From positions 1,860,001 through 1,924,000 of the forward strand of contig NZ_LT906441.1 of assembly GCF_900186975.1 (NCBI RefSeq): a stretch of DNA of 64,000 nt, given 5' to 3'. Of the stretch, positions 50,168 to 58,436 are shown piece after piece. The notes under the pieces are model-generated. The model did not search any database and was not told where the DNA came from. It was given only the letters and a program-made list of their open reading frames with translations. Every line of letters starts with the position of its first letter. Position 1 is the stretch's first letter. Source of the DNA: Cutibacterium granulosum. GTDB taxonomy: Bacteria; Actinomycetota; Actinomycetes; Propionibacteriales; Propionibacteriaceae. The position numbers and the translations under genes were made by a program.

Positions 50168-51478
50168 ATGATGGACCTCATGACAAGCACCCAGATTCAG
50201 GCGCCGCCGCAACCAAGCCTGTCCTTCCGGCTACGCGCTGCGCTGGTGATCGGACGACTCGCGGCATCAGCCTCCCGTCTTGCCGGCAAGGGTTCAGGAT
50301 CCTCGATCAGGGGAAAGGTCACACTGGCCCTGGCTCCACAGGCATTCCCCGAGCTCATCGCGCCACGCCAGATCGCGGCCGTCACCGGCACCAACGGCAA
50401 GACGACGACGACCCATTTCCTCACCGCCGCGGTTCACGCGAGCCGCGGCATCGAACCCGATGACATCGTCACCAACGCCGACGGGGCCAATCTGCATGCT
50501 GGGATCGTCTCTGCCCTGGGGCAGGCCCCGGAGGCACGAAATGCCATTCTGGAAGTCGACGAACGAGTCGTCGCCGACGTGGTGCGCCAAGGTCACCCGC
50601 GTGTCCTGGTCCTGCTCAATTTCAGCCGCGACCAACTCGATCGCAATCATGAGCTGACCTTCCTGGGGAGAGAATGGCGCGAAGCCCTGGAGGAGGCAGG
50701 CGAGGAAGGCCCCACCGTCGTCGCCAATGCCGCCGACCCACTCATCGTGTGGGCCGCCCAGGCAGCACACCGGACGGTGTGGGTGGACACGAAACCGCGC
50801 TGGACGGCCGATTCGGTGCTGTGCCCGCAGTGCGGATCGATCCTCCTGCACGACGACAACGGTTGGCGCTGCGAGGAGTGCGGGCTGCACCAGCCCGAGG
50901 CCGACTGGTGGGTGGACGACCGGAAGGCCATGCGCAAGGACGGCCACGAGTATGAACTCGAGATCAGCGTTCCCGGATCATTCAACCTTGCCAATGCAAC
51001 CTGTGCACTTGCCGCCGCAACGGAGATGGGAGTGGACCCCTACGATGCCCTGCTGGGGATGCGCGAGGTCTCCTCGCCGGCTGGTCGCTATGCCACGACC
51101 AGCATCAACGACGTCCTGGTCCGCCTCATGCTGTCGAAGAACCCGGCAGGATGGACGGAGTCGCTGCCCCTGGCAACCTCCGATCCCCTGATCCTCGCCA
51201 TTGACGCCGTCGCGGCCGATGGCAAGGACGTCTCCTGGCTGTGGGACGTCGACTATGAGCAGCTGGCCGGGCGAACGGTGATCTGCACCGGACCACGGGC
51301 CTTGGACCTGGGAGTACGACTGGAGTACGCCGGGGTCGACCACGTCGTCATCGAGGACCTGTCAGACGTCTTCGTCTGTCCTCTGCTGCAAGGACGATGG
51401 GACCAGCCCCACCCCATCGACGTGCTGGCCACCTACACCCCGTTCCAGAAACTACGCCGGATGGGAGAACACATATGA
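50168..51478 (+). CDS. murT: lipid II isoglutaminyl synthase subunit MurT
   Basis: A 436-residue Mur-ligase-like subunit that activates the D-glutamate of lipid II with ATP so that GatD can amidate it. IAAVTGTNGKTTTTHFLTAA is the ATP-binding loop. CPQCGSILLHDDNGWRCEEC is the zinc ribbon inserted in the central domain, and the C-terminal DUF1727 domain ends the protein. The frame is open from 50006, but ATG 50168, 50171 or 50180 give the normal N-terminus. The stop overlaps the gatD start (ATGA), and the two form the usual complex. Confidence 0.95.
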   Translation: MMDLMTSTQIQAPPQPSLSFRLRAALVIGRLAASASRLAGKGSGSSIRGKVTLALAPQAFPELIAPRQIAAVTGTNGKTTTTHFLTAAVHASRGIEPDDIVTNADGANLHAGIVSALGQAPEARNAILEVDERVVADVVRQGHPRVLVLLNFSRDQLDRNHELTFLGREWREALEEAGEEGPTVVANAADPLIVWAAQAAHRTVWVDTKPRWTADSVLCPQCGSILLHDDNGWRCEECGLHQPEADWWVDDRKAMRKDGHEYELEISVPGSFNLANATCALAAATEMGVDPYDALLGMREVSSPAGRYATTSINDVLVRLMLSKNPAGWTESLPLATSDPLILAIDAVAADGKDVSWLWDVDYEQLAGRTVICTGPRALDLGVRLEYAGVDHVVIEDLSDVFVCPLLQGRWDQPHPIDVLATYTPFQKLRRMGEHI

Positions 51479-52203
51479 GCCTCGACCACCCCAGGATCGT
51501 CCTGCTGTACCAGTCACTGCTGGGCATCTACGGCGATCACGGCAATGCCGTGGTGTGCCAGAAACGTCTCCAGTGGCGTGGCCTGGACGCCGAACTGCTG
51601 ATGATCGAACCCGGCGAGCCGGTCCCCACGGACGCAGACCTCTACCTGCTCGGCGGCGGCGAGGACACCGCCCAGATCACCGCTGTGCGCCAACTCAAGG
51701 CAGATGGCGGACTGTTCACCGCCTTGGATCGTGGAGCCGTGCTCTTCGCCGTGTGCGCTGGCTACCAGATCTGCGGCTCCTCGTTCACCATCGGCGCGCA
51801 CGACGAGATCATCGAGGGTCTCGGCCTTCTCGACGTCCAGACCCGTCGCGGACCACAACGAGCCGTGGGCGAGGTGCTGCATCACTGGACGAAGCCCGAC
51901 GGCACCGAATCACTCGTCACCGGATTCGAGAACCACGGCGGGTGGACCACCCTGGGAACGGACGCCACGGCCCTGGCCGACGTCGAGATCGGGTGGGGCA
52001 ACGGGGACAGGACCACCGAGGGTGCCATTCAGGGCAATGTCATCGGCACCTACCCGCATGGACCGATCCTGGCTCGCAACCCCGAGCTGGCAGATTTTCT
52101 CCTGGAGCGATCACTGGGCACCACCCTGGAGCCCCTGGACAAGCCTGAGATCGAGCAGCTGCGGGAACGCCGAATTCGCTCGGCACGCGCAGGAAAGCCC
52201 TAG
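51475..52203 (+). CDS. gatD: lipid II isoglutaminyl synthase, glutamine amidotransferase subunit GatD
   Basis: A 242-residue class I glutaminase of the CobB/CobQ-like type. The nucleophile is the cysteine in LFAVCAGYQICG, and the partner histidine lies in GTYPHGPILARNP. It hydrolyses glutamine and passes ammonia to MurT for amidation of peptidoglycan stem-peptide glutamate, which supports cross-linking and lowers lysozyme sensitivity. ATGA coupling with murT ensures matched amounts. Confidence 0.95.
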   Translation: MSLDHPRIVLLYQSLLGIYGDHGNAVVCQKRLQWRGLDAELLMIEPGEPVPTDADLYLLGGGEDTAQITAVRQLKADGGLFTALDRGAVLFAVCAGYQICGSSFTIGAHDEIIEGLGLLDVQTRRGPQRAVGEVLHHWTKPDGTESLVTGFENHGGWTTLGTDATALADVEIGWGNGDRTTEGAIQGNVIGTYPHGPILARNPELADFLLERSLGTTLEPLDKPEIEQLRERRIRSARAGKP

Positions 52204-52314
52204 TCATAGCGGCTTTCACGGAGCTTCTGGCGTCCTGGAGGTACATCCATGTACACCCGGTTGCCACCTCGATTTTGCAAACACGATGAAGTTCGGTAAT
52301 GTTCCTCCTCGTGA

Positions 52315-52387
<73 letters not shown>

Positions 52388-52392
52388 CTCAC

Positions 52393-52430
52393 CGAAGGCC
52401 CCAATCCACATGGATTGGGGCCTTCGCTTT
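52393..52430 (+). terminator. terminator after tRNA-Lys
   Basis: A perfect 16-bp stem (52393-52408 with 52411-52426) around a two-base loop, followed by a short T-rich end. One of the strongest hairpins in the window. Confidence 0.85.
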
Positions 52431-52674
52431 CATCACGCACTCCGTGAATCGAGCGATGACGCTCATGTCCCGTCATGAATCGTCGCCGATCCTGCGCCCG
52501 TATCAAGTCCCATCACCATCGAGTGATCGGTTCATCGAGCAACGTCTTCAAATGCCGCACAGGCAATCACAAAGGTGTACGAAACAACTGCCACACAACC
52601 CAGCCACCTGGAGTATCTTTCTGTGCAGTGGCAAAGCTCATCGCCCCGCCAGTACTCCGGCGAGGTGATGAGAC

Positions 52675-52691
52675 GGCGCAGCAGCTGCGCC
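52675..52691. promoter_or_regulatory. 17-bp palindrome before the sugar ABC operon
   Basis: GGCGCAGCAGCTGCGCC is a perfect palindrome around one central base, ending 32 bases before the substrate-binding protein ATG. It could be a LacI-type operator or a leader hairpin. No regulator gene is adjacent. The rest of 52431-52723 shows no gene. Confidence 0.5.
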
Positions 52692-52723
52692 AGCTTCGAG
52701 CTTTCCAAAGGAGGAAAACGAAC

Positions 52724-54034
52724 ATGACGAGCCATTCTCGCCGAGCATTTCTTCAAGGATCCCTGAGTGCCCTGGCACTGGGCGCCCTGGCCGCCTGCTC
52801 CAACGATTCCGATTCCGGCAGTGCCGCCGACTCCCAGGACTTCTCCGGCACCGGCCCCATCAACTACGCCCAGGGCAAGGACTTCTCCAGCGGCATGGTC
52901 CAGAAACGTCTGGACGAGTGGAACAGGAAATATCCCGACGAGAAGGTCACCCTCATCGAGCTGTCCTCCGAGGCCGATCAACAGCGCAGCTCGTTGGTCA
53001 ACAGTGCCCAGACCAAGTCGGACGCCTACGACGTCATCTCCCTGGACCTCGTCTGGGTCGCCGAGTTCGCCGCCAATCGATGGGTCATGCAACTGCCGGC
53101 TGACAAGTTGAAGAATTCCGACATCATCCCCAGCGTGTGGGAGACCGGCCTGTACCGCGACAACATGTACGGCATGCCCTACGTCACCGATGCCTCCCTG
53201 CTCTACTACCGCAAGGACCTGCTCGACCAGGCTGGCGTCAAGAAGGCCCCCACGACATGGGACGAACTGCTCAGCGCCATCGAGGCCGTACGCAAACTGC
53301 CCGGCCATGCCGACATCGGCGGGATCGGCGGCCAGTGGAACAAGTACGAAGGCCTCACCTGCAACATCTCCGAGTTCATCCACACCATGGGCGGAGCCAT
53401 CGTCGACGATCAGAGCAAGGTCGTGCTGGGCGACTCCACGTACCACGACAAGAACGTCAAGGCCATCCAGTTCGTCATCGACGCCTTCAAGAGCAACGTC
53501 ATCCCCAAGGAGGCGCTGGAGTGGAAGGAGGAGGACGGCCGCGGCGCCTTCGAGTCCGGCAAACTGCTGTTCTACCGCCAGTGGCCCTACCAGTACTCCA
53601 ACAACGTCAAGAACCTCGGCACCGACAAGTTCGACGTCGCCCCCATGCCATCCATCGACGGCAACAAGTACGTCGCCACCCTGGGAGGCCACAACTGCGC
53701 AATCTCCACGAACTGCAGGAACAAGGCCACGGCACTGAAGTTCATCACATGGTGGACCAGCAAGGAGACCCAGCAGTACAACGTCGACAAGCTCAGCAAT
53801 GCCCCGATCCTCGGCTCGTTGTACTCCGACAAGGCCAACGTCAAGGAACTGCCCTACCTGCCGCCGCTCAAAGCCTCCCTGGACAAGGCCAAGGGACGCC
53901 CGCGTGTGGTCAACTACGGTGACGTCACAGCTGCCGTCCAGGACGCCGTCTACCCAGCAATCAAGGATGGCGGCAACGCAGAGGACGTCGTCGCCACACT
54001 CAACGACTCGCTGAAGTCCATCATCAAGAACTGA
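52724..54034 (+). CDS. carbohydrate ABC transporter substrate-binding lipoprotein
   Basis: A 436-residue extracellular solute-binding protein of the family 1 (MalE-like) type. The N-terminus SRRAFLQGSLSALALGALAAC has a twin-arginine motif and a lipobox ending in cysteine, so it is a Tat- or Sec-exported lipoprotein. The mature part (VISLDLVWVAEFAANRWVMQ, YRDNMYGMPYVTDASLLYYR, DPFDV-type late strands) has the typical two-lobe pattern. The ribosome site aaaggaggaaaacg is excellent. Two permease genes follow; no ATPase gene is present, so a shared MsiK-type ATPase elsewhere is likely. The sugar is unknown. Confidence 0.93.
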   Translation: MTSHSRRAFLQGSLSALALGALAACSNDSDSGSAADSQDFSGTGPINYAQGKDFSSGMVQKRLDEWNRKYPDEKVTLIELSSEADQQRSSLVNSAQTKSDAYDVISLDLVWVAEFAANRWVMQLPADKLKNSDIIPSVWETGLYRDNMYGMPYVTDASLLYYRKDLLDQAGVKKAPTTWDELLSAIEAVRKLPGHADIGGIGGQWNKYEGLTCNISEFIHTMGGAIVDDQSKVVLGDSTYHDKNVKAIQFVIDAFKSNVIPKEALEWKEEDGRGAFESGKLLFYRQWPYQYSNNVKNLGTDKFDVAPMPSIDGNKYVATLGGHNCAISTNCRNKATALKFITWWTSKETQQYNVDKLSNAPILGSLYSDKANVKELPYLPPLKASLDKAKGRPRVVNYGDVTAAVQDAVYPAIKDGGNAEDVVATLNDSLKSIIKN

Positions 54035-54129
54035 GTGACACGTGCCCAGGGGCGGCTCCCTCGAGCTGCCCCACGCTGCACACGCGTCTGGTTCCCCTGC
54101 CAGCGATCATGCCTCCGGAAAGGCCACCC

Positions 54130-55164
54130 ATGTCCTCAACAACTGCACCACGAAAACGATCGGCACGAGCCCGGTCCCAAGAGCGTCTGGCCCTGCTCCT
54201 CATCGCACCCACACTGCTCGTCCTGACGATCGTCATCGTCGTACCGGTCTTCCAGTCGTTGTACCAGTCCCTGCATGGCCAGCCCGGCCTGGACCCCCAG
54301 ACCGGATTCGTCAACGACACCGAGCCGTTCGTCGGTCTGCGCAACTATGCCGACATCTTCACCGGAGGAGGTGACCGGTTCTGGAATGCCTTCCTCAACA
54401 CCACGCTCTTCGGTGTGGTGACCGTGCTCCTCGAGACCGCACTGGGCGTCATCATGGCCCTCATCATGCACAAGGCGATGGCTGGACGAGGTGTGGTGCG
54501 TGCCGCGATCCTCGTCCCGTGGGCCATCCCCACCGCCGTCTCGGCGATCCTGTGGGGGTGGATCTTCAACCAGAACGGCGTCGCCAACGCCATCCTGGGC
54601 CAGCACATCATGTGGGCCTCGGGTGATTGGTCGGCCAAGTGGTCCATCATCATCGCTGACGTGTGGAAGACGGCCCCCTACATCGGCCTGCTCACCCTGG
54701 CTGGTCTGCAGGTGATTCCCGAGGAGGTCTACGAGGCGGCCAAGATGGACGGCGCTGGGGTGTGGAAACGGTTCACCTCCATCACCCTGCCCCTGGTCAA
54801 GCCGGCCCTCGTCGTCGCCGTTCTGTTCCGCACCCTGGACGCGCTGCGCATGTTCGACCTGCCGTACATCCTCGTCGGCCCACGCAAGAATTCGGTGGAG
54901 ACGCTCTCCATGCTCGTTCAGGACGAGGCCTCCAACCTGCGCTACGGCGCCGCGGCAGCATATGCACTGCTGCTGTTCCTCTACGTGTTCATCATCGTCT
55001 TCGCATTCATCAAGATTCTGGGAGCCGACATCACCGGGTCGGGCAGGCAGGAGCGTCATCACAAGGTCAGGGCGTCCAGCTTCGTCAACGGTGGCAGCCC
55101 CACCACACGTCGGGAGCGCAAGGCTGCCGGACGTCGTGCTGATGGGAAAGGAGTCTCGGCATGA
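54130..55164 (+). CDS. sugar ABC transporter permease (MalF-like)
   Basis: A 344-residue inner-membrane permease with six spans; the first is LALLLIAPTLLVLTIVIVVPVF. The EAA loop EVYEAAKMDGAGVWKRFTSITLP contacts the ATPase. It is the MalF-type partner of the next gene, whose ATG overlaps its stop (ATGA). ATG 54130 with ggaaagg upstream is preferred to 54109. A basic C-terminal tail (TTRRERKAAGRRADGKG) is longer than usual. Confidence 0.93.
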   Translation: MSSTTAPRKRSARARSQERLALLLIAPTLLVLTIVIVVPVFQSLYQSLHGQPGLDPQTGFVNDTEPFVGLRNYADIFTGGGDRFWNAFLNTTLFGVVTVLLETALGVIMALIMHKAMAGRGVVRAAILVPWAIPTAVSAILWGWIFNQNGVANAILGQHIMWASGDWSAKWSIIIADVWKTAPYIGLLTLAGLQVIPEEVYEAAKMDGAGVWKRFTSITLPLVKPALVVAVLFRTLDALRMFDLPYILVGPRKNSVETLSMLVQDEASNLRYGAAAAYALLLFLYVFIIVFAFIKILGADITGSGRQERHHKVRASSFVNGGSPTTRRERKAAGRRADGKGVSA

Positions 55165-56063
55165 GCACCACGACAGCTGATGCGAACGCAATCCTCACGC
55201 AACCGGGTGGCGACACAGGCATGACCGGGAAGAAACGCGGCGGTGCCGGAAAGGTCTTCTCGGCCATCGGGATCGCCCTCATCATCATCTACTGCCTGGC
55301 GCCGTTCTACTGGATGCTGGTGTCCTCGTTGCGGCCCGACAAGGAAATCTTCGAGAACACATGGTGGCCGCGACATGCCTCGTTGGAGAACTACCGAGCC
55401 GTCTTCGCCCCCGGGAACAACTTCCTGCGCGCCCTGGGCAACTCCGCCATCGTCTCCATCAGTGTGACGATCGTTGCGCTGCTCATTGCGACCTTTGCGT
55501 CCTATGCGCTGGCTCGTCTGGAGTTTCGAGGCAAGGGGGCGTTCCTCGTCCTGGTCATCGCGACGTCGATGTTCCCGCTGGTGGCGATCATCGTGCCGCT
55601 GCTGAAGAACTTCTCGGCATGGCATTGGATCAACACCTATCAGGCGATGATCATCCCGGATCTGTCGTTCTCACTGCCGCTGGCGGTGTGGAACCTCACG
55701 ACGTTCTTCAAGCAGATGCCCGACGAACTCGAGCAGTCCGCCATGGTTGACGGCTGCACCCCACCGCAGGCATTTCGCAAGATCATCCTGCCGCTGGCCA
55801 CCCCGGGAATCTTCACCACCGCCATCATCGTCTTCATCGGCGCATGGAACGAGTTCCTCGTCGCCGTGACGATGATCAACGACCCGAAGATGCAGCCGGC
55901 GACGGTGATGCTGTCGAAGTTCACCGGATCCTCACAGTTCAACACCCCATTCGGCACACAGATGGCTGCCGGCGTCATCATGACGATCCCCCTGGTCATC
56001 ATGGTGCTCATCTTCCAGCGTCGGATCGTTGAGGGGCTGTCCGCCGGTGGACTGAAGTCATGA
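55161..56063 (+). CDS. sugar ABC transporter permease (MalG-like)
   Basis: A 300-residue permease with six spans (first: VFSAIGIALIIIYCLAPFYWMLVSS). The EAA loop is ELEQSAMVDGCTPPQAFRKIILPLATPG. It is coupled to the preceding permease, completing the membrane part of the importer. A hairpin terminator follows at 56087. The glucosidase 22 kb away could use imported sugars, but no direct link is visible. Confidence 0.93.
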   Translation: MSTTTADANAILTQPGGDTGMTGKKRGGAGKVFSAIGIALIIIYCLAPFYWMLVSSLRPDKEIFENTWWPRHASLENYRAVFAPGNNFLRALGNSAIVSISVTIVALLIATFASYALARLEFRGKGAFLVLVIATSMFPLVAIIVPLLKNFSAWHWINTYQAMIIPDLSFSLPLAVWNLTTFFKQMPDELEQSAMVDGCTPPQAFRKIILPLATPGIFTTAIIVFIGAWNEFLVAVTMINDPKMQPATVMLSKFTGSSQFNTPFGTQMAAGVIMTIPLVIMVLIFQRRIVEGLSAGGLKS

Positions 56064-56086
56064 CACCGCACTGTCGAGAGAAAACC

Positions 56087-56122
56087 ATGGGCCCTGCCAC
56101 CATCTGTGGTGGCAGGGCCCAT
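56087..56122 (+). terminator. terminator after the sugar ABC operon
   Basis: A perfect 16-bp stem, atgggccctgccacca (56087-56102) with its complement (56107-56122), and a tctg loop. No T-run follows; it lies 24 bases after the last permease stop. Confidence 0.65.
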
Positions 56123-56262
56123 CAGCTGACGCAAACAAAATCCTCAGGCCACGGCGCCGGACATGCACACTTCCACGAGAAAGGCGCACATGTGGGCACC
56201 GGAGTGGCGCGTCTGAGGAACTCTGCGACGTCGCTCACACCAAGGTGCCCTGGGTACGGAAC

Positions 56263-56802
56263 TCAGTCCTTGTTCTCGGCGGCGGCTTCGGCACGCAGCA
56301 CGGATGCCTGACGCAACAGGGACTCGGCAAGACTGCTGAACTTGGACTCATCGCCGTTCAGGTCGACGACTTGGGCGACGTCCTTCTTTCCACGATGCCG
56401 GTTGCGCTTGGCGGCAGCCTTGCGTGCGGCCTTGCTTTCCTTGGCGGCCCGCTTGGCATTCTTGAGCTGCTGCTTCTCCAACTTGCGTCGGGTGGTGGCG
56501 CCGGTGGCCTTCCCGACGATCGCGCGAGCAGCGGTCAGCAGCACGAGGCCACCGACGACGACACCACCGACGAGGATGAGTCGGTCCCCGCGCCAGCCGT
56601 TCTCGTCCTTGACCTGCCCCTTGGCCTGGTCGAACTGTCGCTGTGCAAAACTCTTGGCATCGTCGACAGCGTCGTTCTTGAGGGTCTTGGGATGGAACTG
56701 CTGGGTGGCGTCCTCAACGGTCTGAGAAACTCGCGACCTTGCGGCGTTGAGATCCTGCCTAATCTGCTCGGCGGTGCGAGTGTCCTTTTCCTTGCTGGCC
56801 AT
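56263..56802 (-). CDS. DUF3618 family membrane protein
   Basis: A 179-residue actinobacterial protein. RTAEQIRQDLNAARSRVSQTVEDA is the DUF3618 helix near the N-terminus. WRGDRLILVGGVVVGGLVLLTAARAIVG contains one membrane span. A highly basic segment (RRKLEKQQLKNAKRAAKESKAARKAAAKRNRHRGKK) and an acidic end follow. It is probably a membrane-attached nucleic-acid- or envelope-associated protein; function is unknown for the family. It is divergent from bcp. Confidence 0.85.
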   Translation of the reverse strand: MASKEKDTRTAEQIRQDLNAARSRVSQTVEDATQQFHPKTLKNDAVDDAKSFAQRQFDQAKGQVKDENGWRGDRLILVGGVVVGGLVLLTAARAIVGKATGATTRRKLEKQQLKNAKRAAKESKAARKAAAKRNRHRGKKDVAQVVDLNGDESKFSSLAESLLRQASVLRAEAAAENKD

Positions 56803-56890
56803 CTGGCCCCCCTTGCTCGATGCTGCGGATATTTCCAGTACGGACGGACAAACCCGCCTCCCTGAGCTCTCAGCCTATATCGTGGACGTC

Positions 56891-57376
56891 ATGAGCACGC
56901 ATCTAGAGCCCGGATATTCCGCCCCCGACTTCACTCTGCCTGCCGCGGACGGCACGAAGGTCACCCTCTCCGAGCTGCGCAACCGCAAGGTCATCGTGTA
57001 CTTCTACCCTGCTGCGATGACGCCCGGGTGTACCACACAGGCAGTTGACTTCACCGCCCACCTGGACGACTTCACCGCCGCAGGCTACGACGTGTTGGGC
57101 ATCTCCCCCGATCCCGTTGACAAGCTGCAGGAGTTCGTCACCAAGGAGTCCCTGACGCTGACCCTGCTCTCCGACGAGTCCAAGGAGGTCATGAAGGCAT
57201 ACGGTGCCTACGGACCCAAGAACGTCTACGGCAAGGAGATCGTCGGTGTCATCCGTTCCACCTTCGTCGTGGACGTCGATGCGGACGGCAATTGCACCGT
57301 TGCCGAGGCACAGTACAATGTTCGCGCCAAGGGTCACGTCGACAAGCTGCGCCGGGAGCTGGAGATCAGCGACTGA
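56891..57376 (+). CDS. bcp: thioredoxin-dependent peroxiredoxin (Bcp/PrxQ)
   Basis: A 161-residue peroxiredoxin that reduces hydrogen peroxide and organic hydroperoxides using thioredoxin. VIVYFYPAAMTPGCTTQAVDF contains the peroxidatic cysteine in the PxxxTPGC motif. The position five residues later, where many members have the resolving cysteine, is not cysteine, so it may act as a 1-Cys enzyme. ATG 56891 gives the normal length. Confidence 0.95.
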   Translation: MSTHLEPGYSAPDFTLPAADGTKVTLSELRNRKVIVYFYPAAMTPGCTTQAVDFTAHLDDFTAAGYDVLGISPDPVDKLQEFVTKESLTLTLLSDESKEVMKAYGAYGPKNVYGKEIVGVIRSTFVVDVDADGNCTVAEAQYNVRAKGHVDKLRRELEISD

Positions 57377-57428
57377 CCCGCACCGTCGGATCGAGTGTTC
57401 CTTGGTTCCGGGACCGCGATGTCCCGTT

Positions 57429-57513
57429 GCCGGAGTGGTGGAATTGGCAGACACGCAGGATTTAGGTTCCTGTGCCGCAAGGCGTGAGGGTTCAAGTCCC
57501 TTCTCCGGCACCA
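57429..57513 (+). tRNA. tRNA-Leu (anticodon UAG)
   Basis: A class II tRNA of 85 bases with encoded CCA. Acceptor GCCGGAG pairs with CTCCGGC, the loop TTTAGGT gives anticodon TAG, the long variable arm is TGCCGCAAGGCG, and the T-arm loop TTCAAGT is normal. Confidence 0.95.
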
Positions 57514-57741
57514 GCACAATCAGCCCGGTGACACGGTGAAATGATTTTGTCACCGAGCATTTTCACGAGCCTCCCCGTGGCAGACATGCACTGAGGTTGC
57601 CCGGGCAGCCAAACCATACTTTCCATGCCTCAGCGAATCGCCCCTAGGAGCAAAGCACAATCGGATGTGTGACCGATCCCGCGGCAGGAGCGGTTGTACA
57701 CGACACCGCATGACAGTCCGGGCCAATGGATCGTTCCACGT

Positions 57742-57816
57742 GTGGATTTCCGGCGCGAGCGGGTGCCGATTGCCACGAGACGTGGCAACCGCCAGGATCA
57801 CGAACACGATTGCCAC
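57742..57816. repeat. 75-bp nested palindrome, copy A
   Basis: The centre TGCCACGAGACGTGGCA (57771-57787) is a perfect 7-bp hairpin with a 3-base loop. The right outer arm GATTGCCAC is at 57808-57816, and the left outer position GTGGATTTC at 57742-57750 matches only in part. Distances from left arm to centre (29) and from centre to right arm (37) equal those of the other copies. Confidence 0.75.
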
Positions 57817-57880
57817 GCGCCGTTTTCCCGGGAGCACGTGTCTCCCGCGCACCTGCCAGGTCATTGGTCCCCGGCTCGCC

Positions 57881-57955
57881 GTGGCGATCCTGCACATACC
57901 AGCACGCGCTACCACGAGACGTAGCAGCCACCCCGTTCAGCACCATGCTTGCCAC
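57881..57955. repeat. 75-bp nested palindrome, copy B
   Basis: Left arm GTGGCGATCCTGCAC (57881-57895), centre TACCACGAGACGTAGCA (57910-57926, two unpaired positions), right arm GCTTGCCAC (57947-57955). Offsets are the same as in the other copies. The nine bases after the arm, where copies keep CCTGC, match copy C. Confidence 0.75.
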
Positions 57956-58087
57956 ACGTCACTCGATGAGGTGCCATGCACGAACCCCGCACAGTCAAAA
58001 ACTGACCCAGCGCTCGAGCGCGCACCCCACACCCGCCGCACCGGACCCACACTCACCGAATCGGGAGCAGGGAACAGGGGAGCCACC

Positions 58088-58162
58088 GTGGCAATCCTGC
58101 ACCGAACGACCTCACCTGCCACGTGGCGTGGCACAACCCCCACTCCCACACATGATTGCCAC
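58088..58162. repeat. 75-bp nested palindrome, copy C (best conserved)
   Basis: Outer arms GTGGCAATC (58088-58096) and GATTGCCAC (58154-58162) are perfect complements over 9 bp. The centre TGCCACGTGGCGTGGCA (58117-58133) is a perfect 7-bp stem with loop TGG. Both share the exact midpoint 58125. As RNA this would fold into an outer stem, an internal loop and an inner hairpin. Confidence 0.85.
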
Positions 58163-58258
58163 AAAGGCACGAGCAGGGCAGTGCCCCACCCCCTTGCCGG
58201 ATCGTCACGCCAGAGCATCCCCCACCACGCCTAGGCATTTACCGACACCAGGGCATCA

Positions 58259-58333
58259 GTGGTCATCCTGTGCTAGACGCTCCCCCGTGCCACGTGCCGT
58301 GGTATGGGATCCAGTTCAACCCAGGATTGCCAC
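58259..58333. repeat. 75-bp nested palindrome, copy D
   Basis: Left arm GTGGTCATCCTGTGC (58259-58273), centre TGCCACGTGCCGTGGTA (58288-58304, seven pairs with one G-U), right arm GATTGCCAC (58325-58333). After the right arm, copies C and D remain alignable for another 24 bases, ending in TGCCC. The copy ends 103 bases before the lyase start. Confidence 0.8.
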
Positions 58334-58436
58334 AGCAGCTGAGCTGAGTCACTGCCCTCGGCTGTCATCGTGGCGTAGCTCCTGAAGAGATGTAATATTT
58401 TTTACACAAGATTCTTTAAATGAAAGGTTGAAAACA

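Larger units (their letters stand above)
57514..58436. other. 923-base non-coding region holding four nested palindromes
   Basis: No gene is supported: frames crossing the region are arginine/histidine/proline-rich, overlap on both strands and lack ribosome sites. The region contains four copies of a 75-bp palindromic element (57742, 57881, 58088 and 58259) at unequal spacings of 139, 207 and 171 bases. A degenerate match to the element's first part (GTGGCAGACATGCAC) lies at 57577-57591. The last 60 bases before 58437 are AT-rich and probably hold the promoter of the lyase gene. Confidence 0.75.

Noticed and set aside
57665-58385. Overlapping rightward and leftward frames of 190-220 codons in the palindrome region
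   Set aside because: Arginine-, histidine-, proline- and cysteine-rich translations on both strands, no ribosome sites and no fold pattern; they run through the palindromes and are treated as non-coding.
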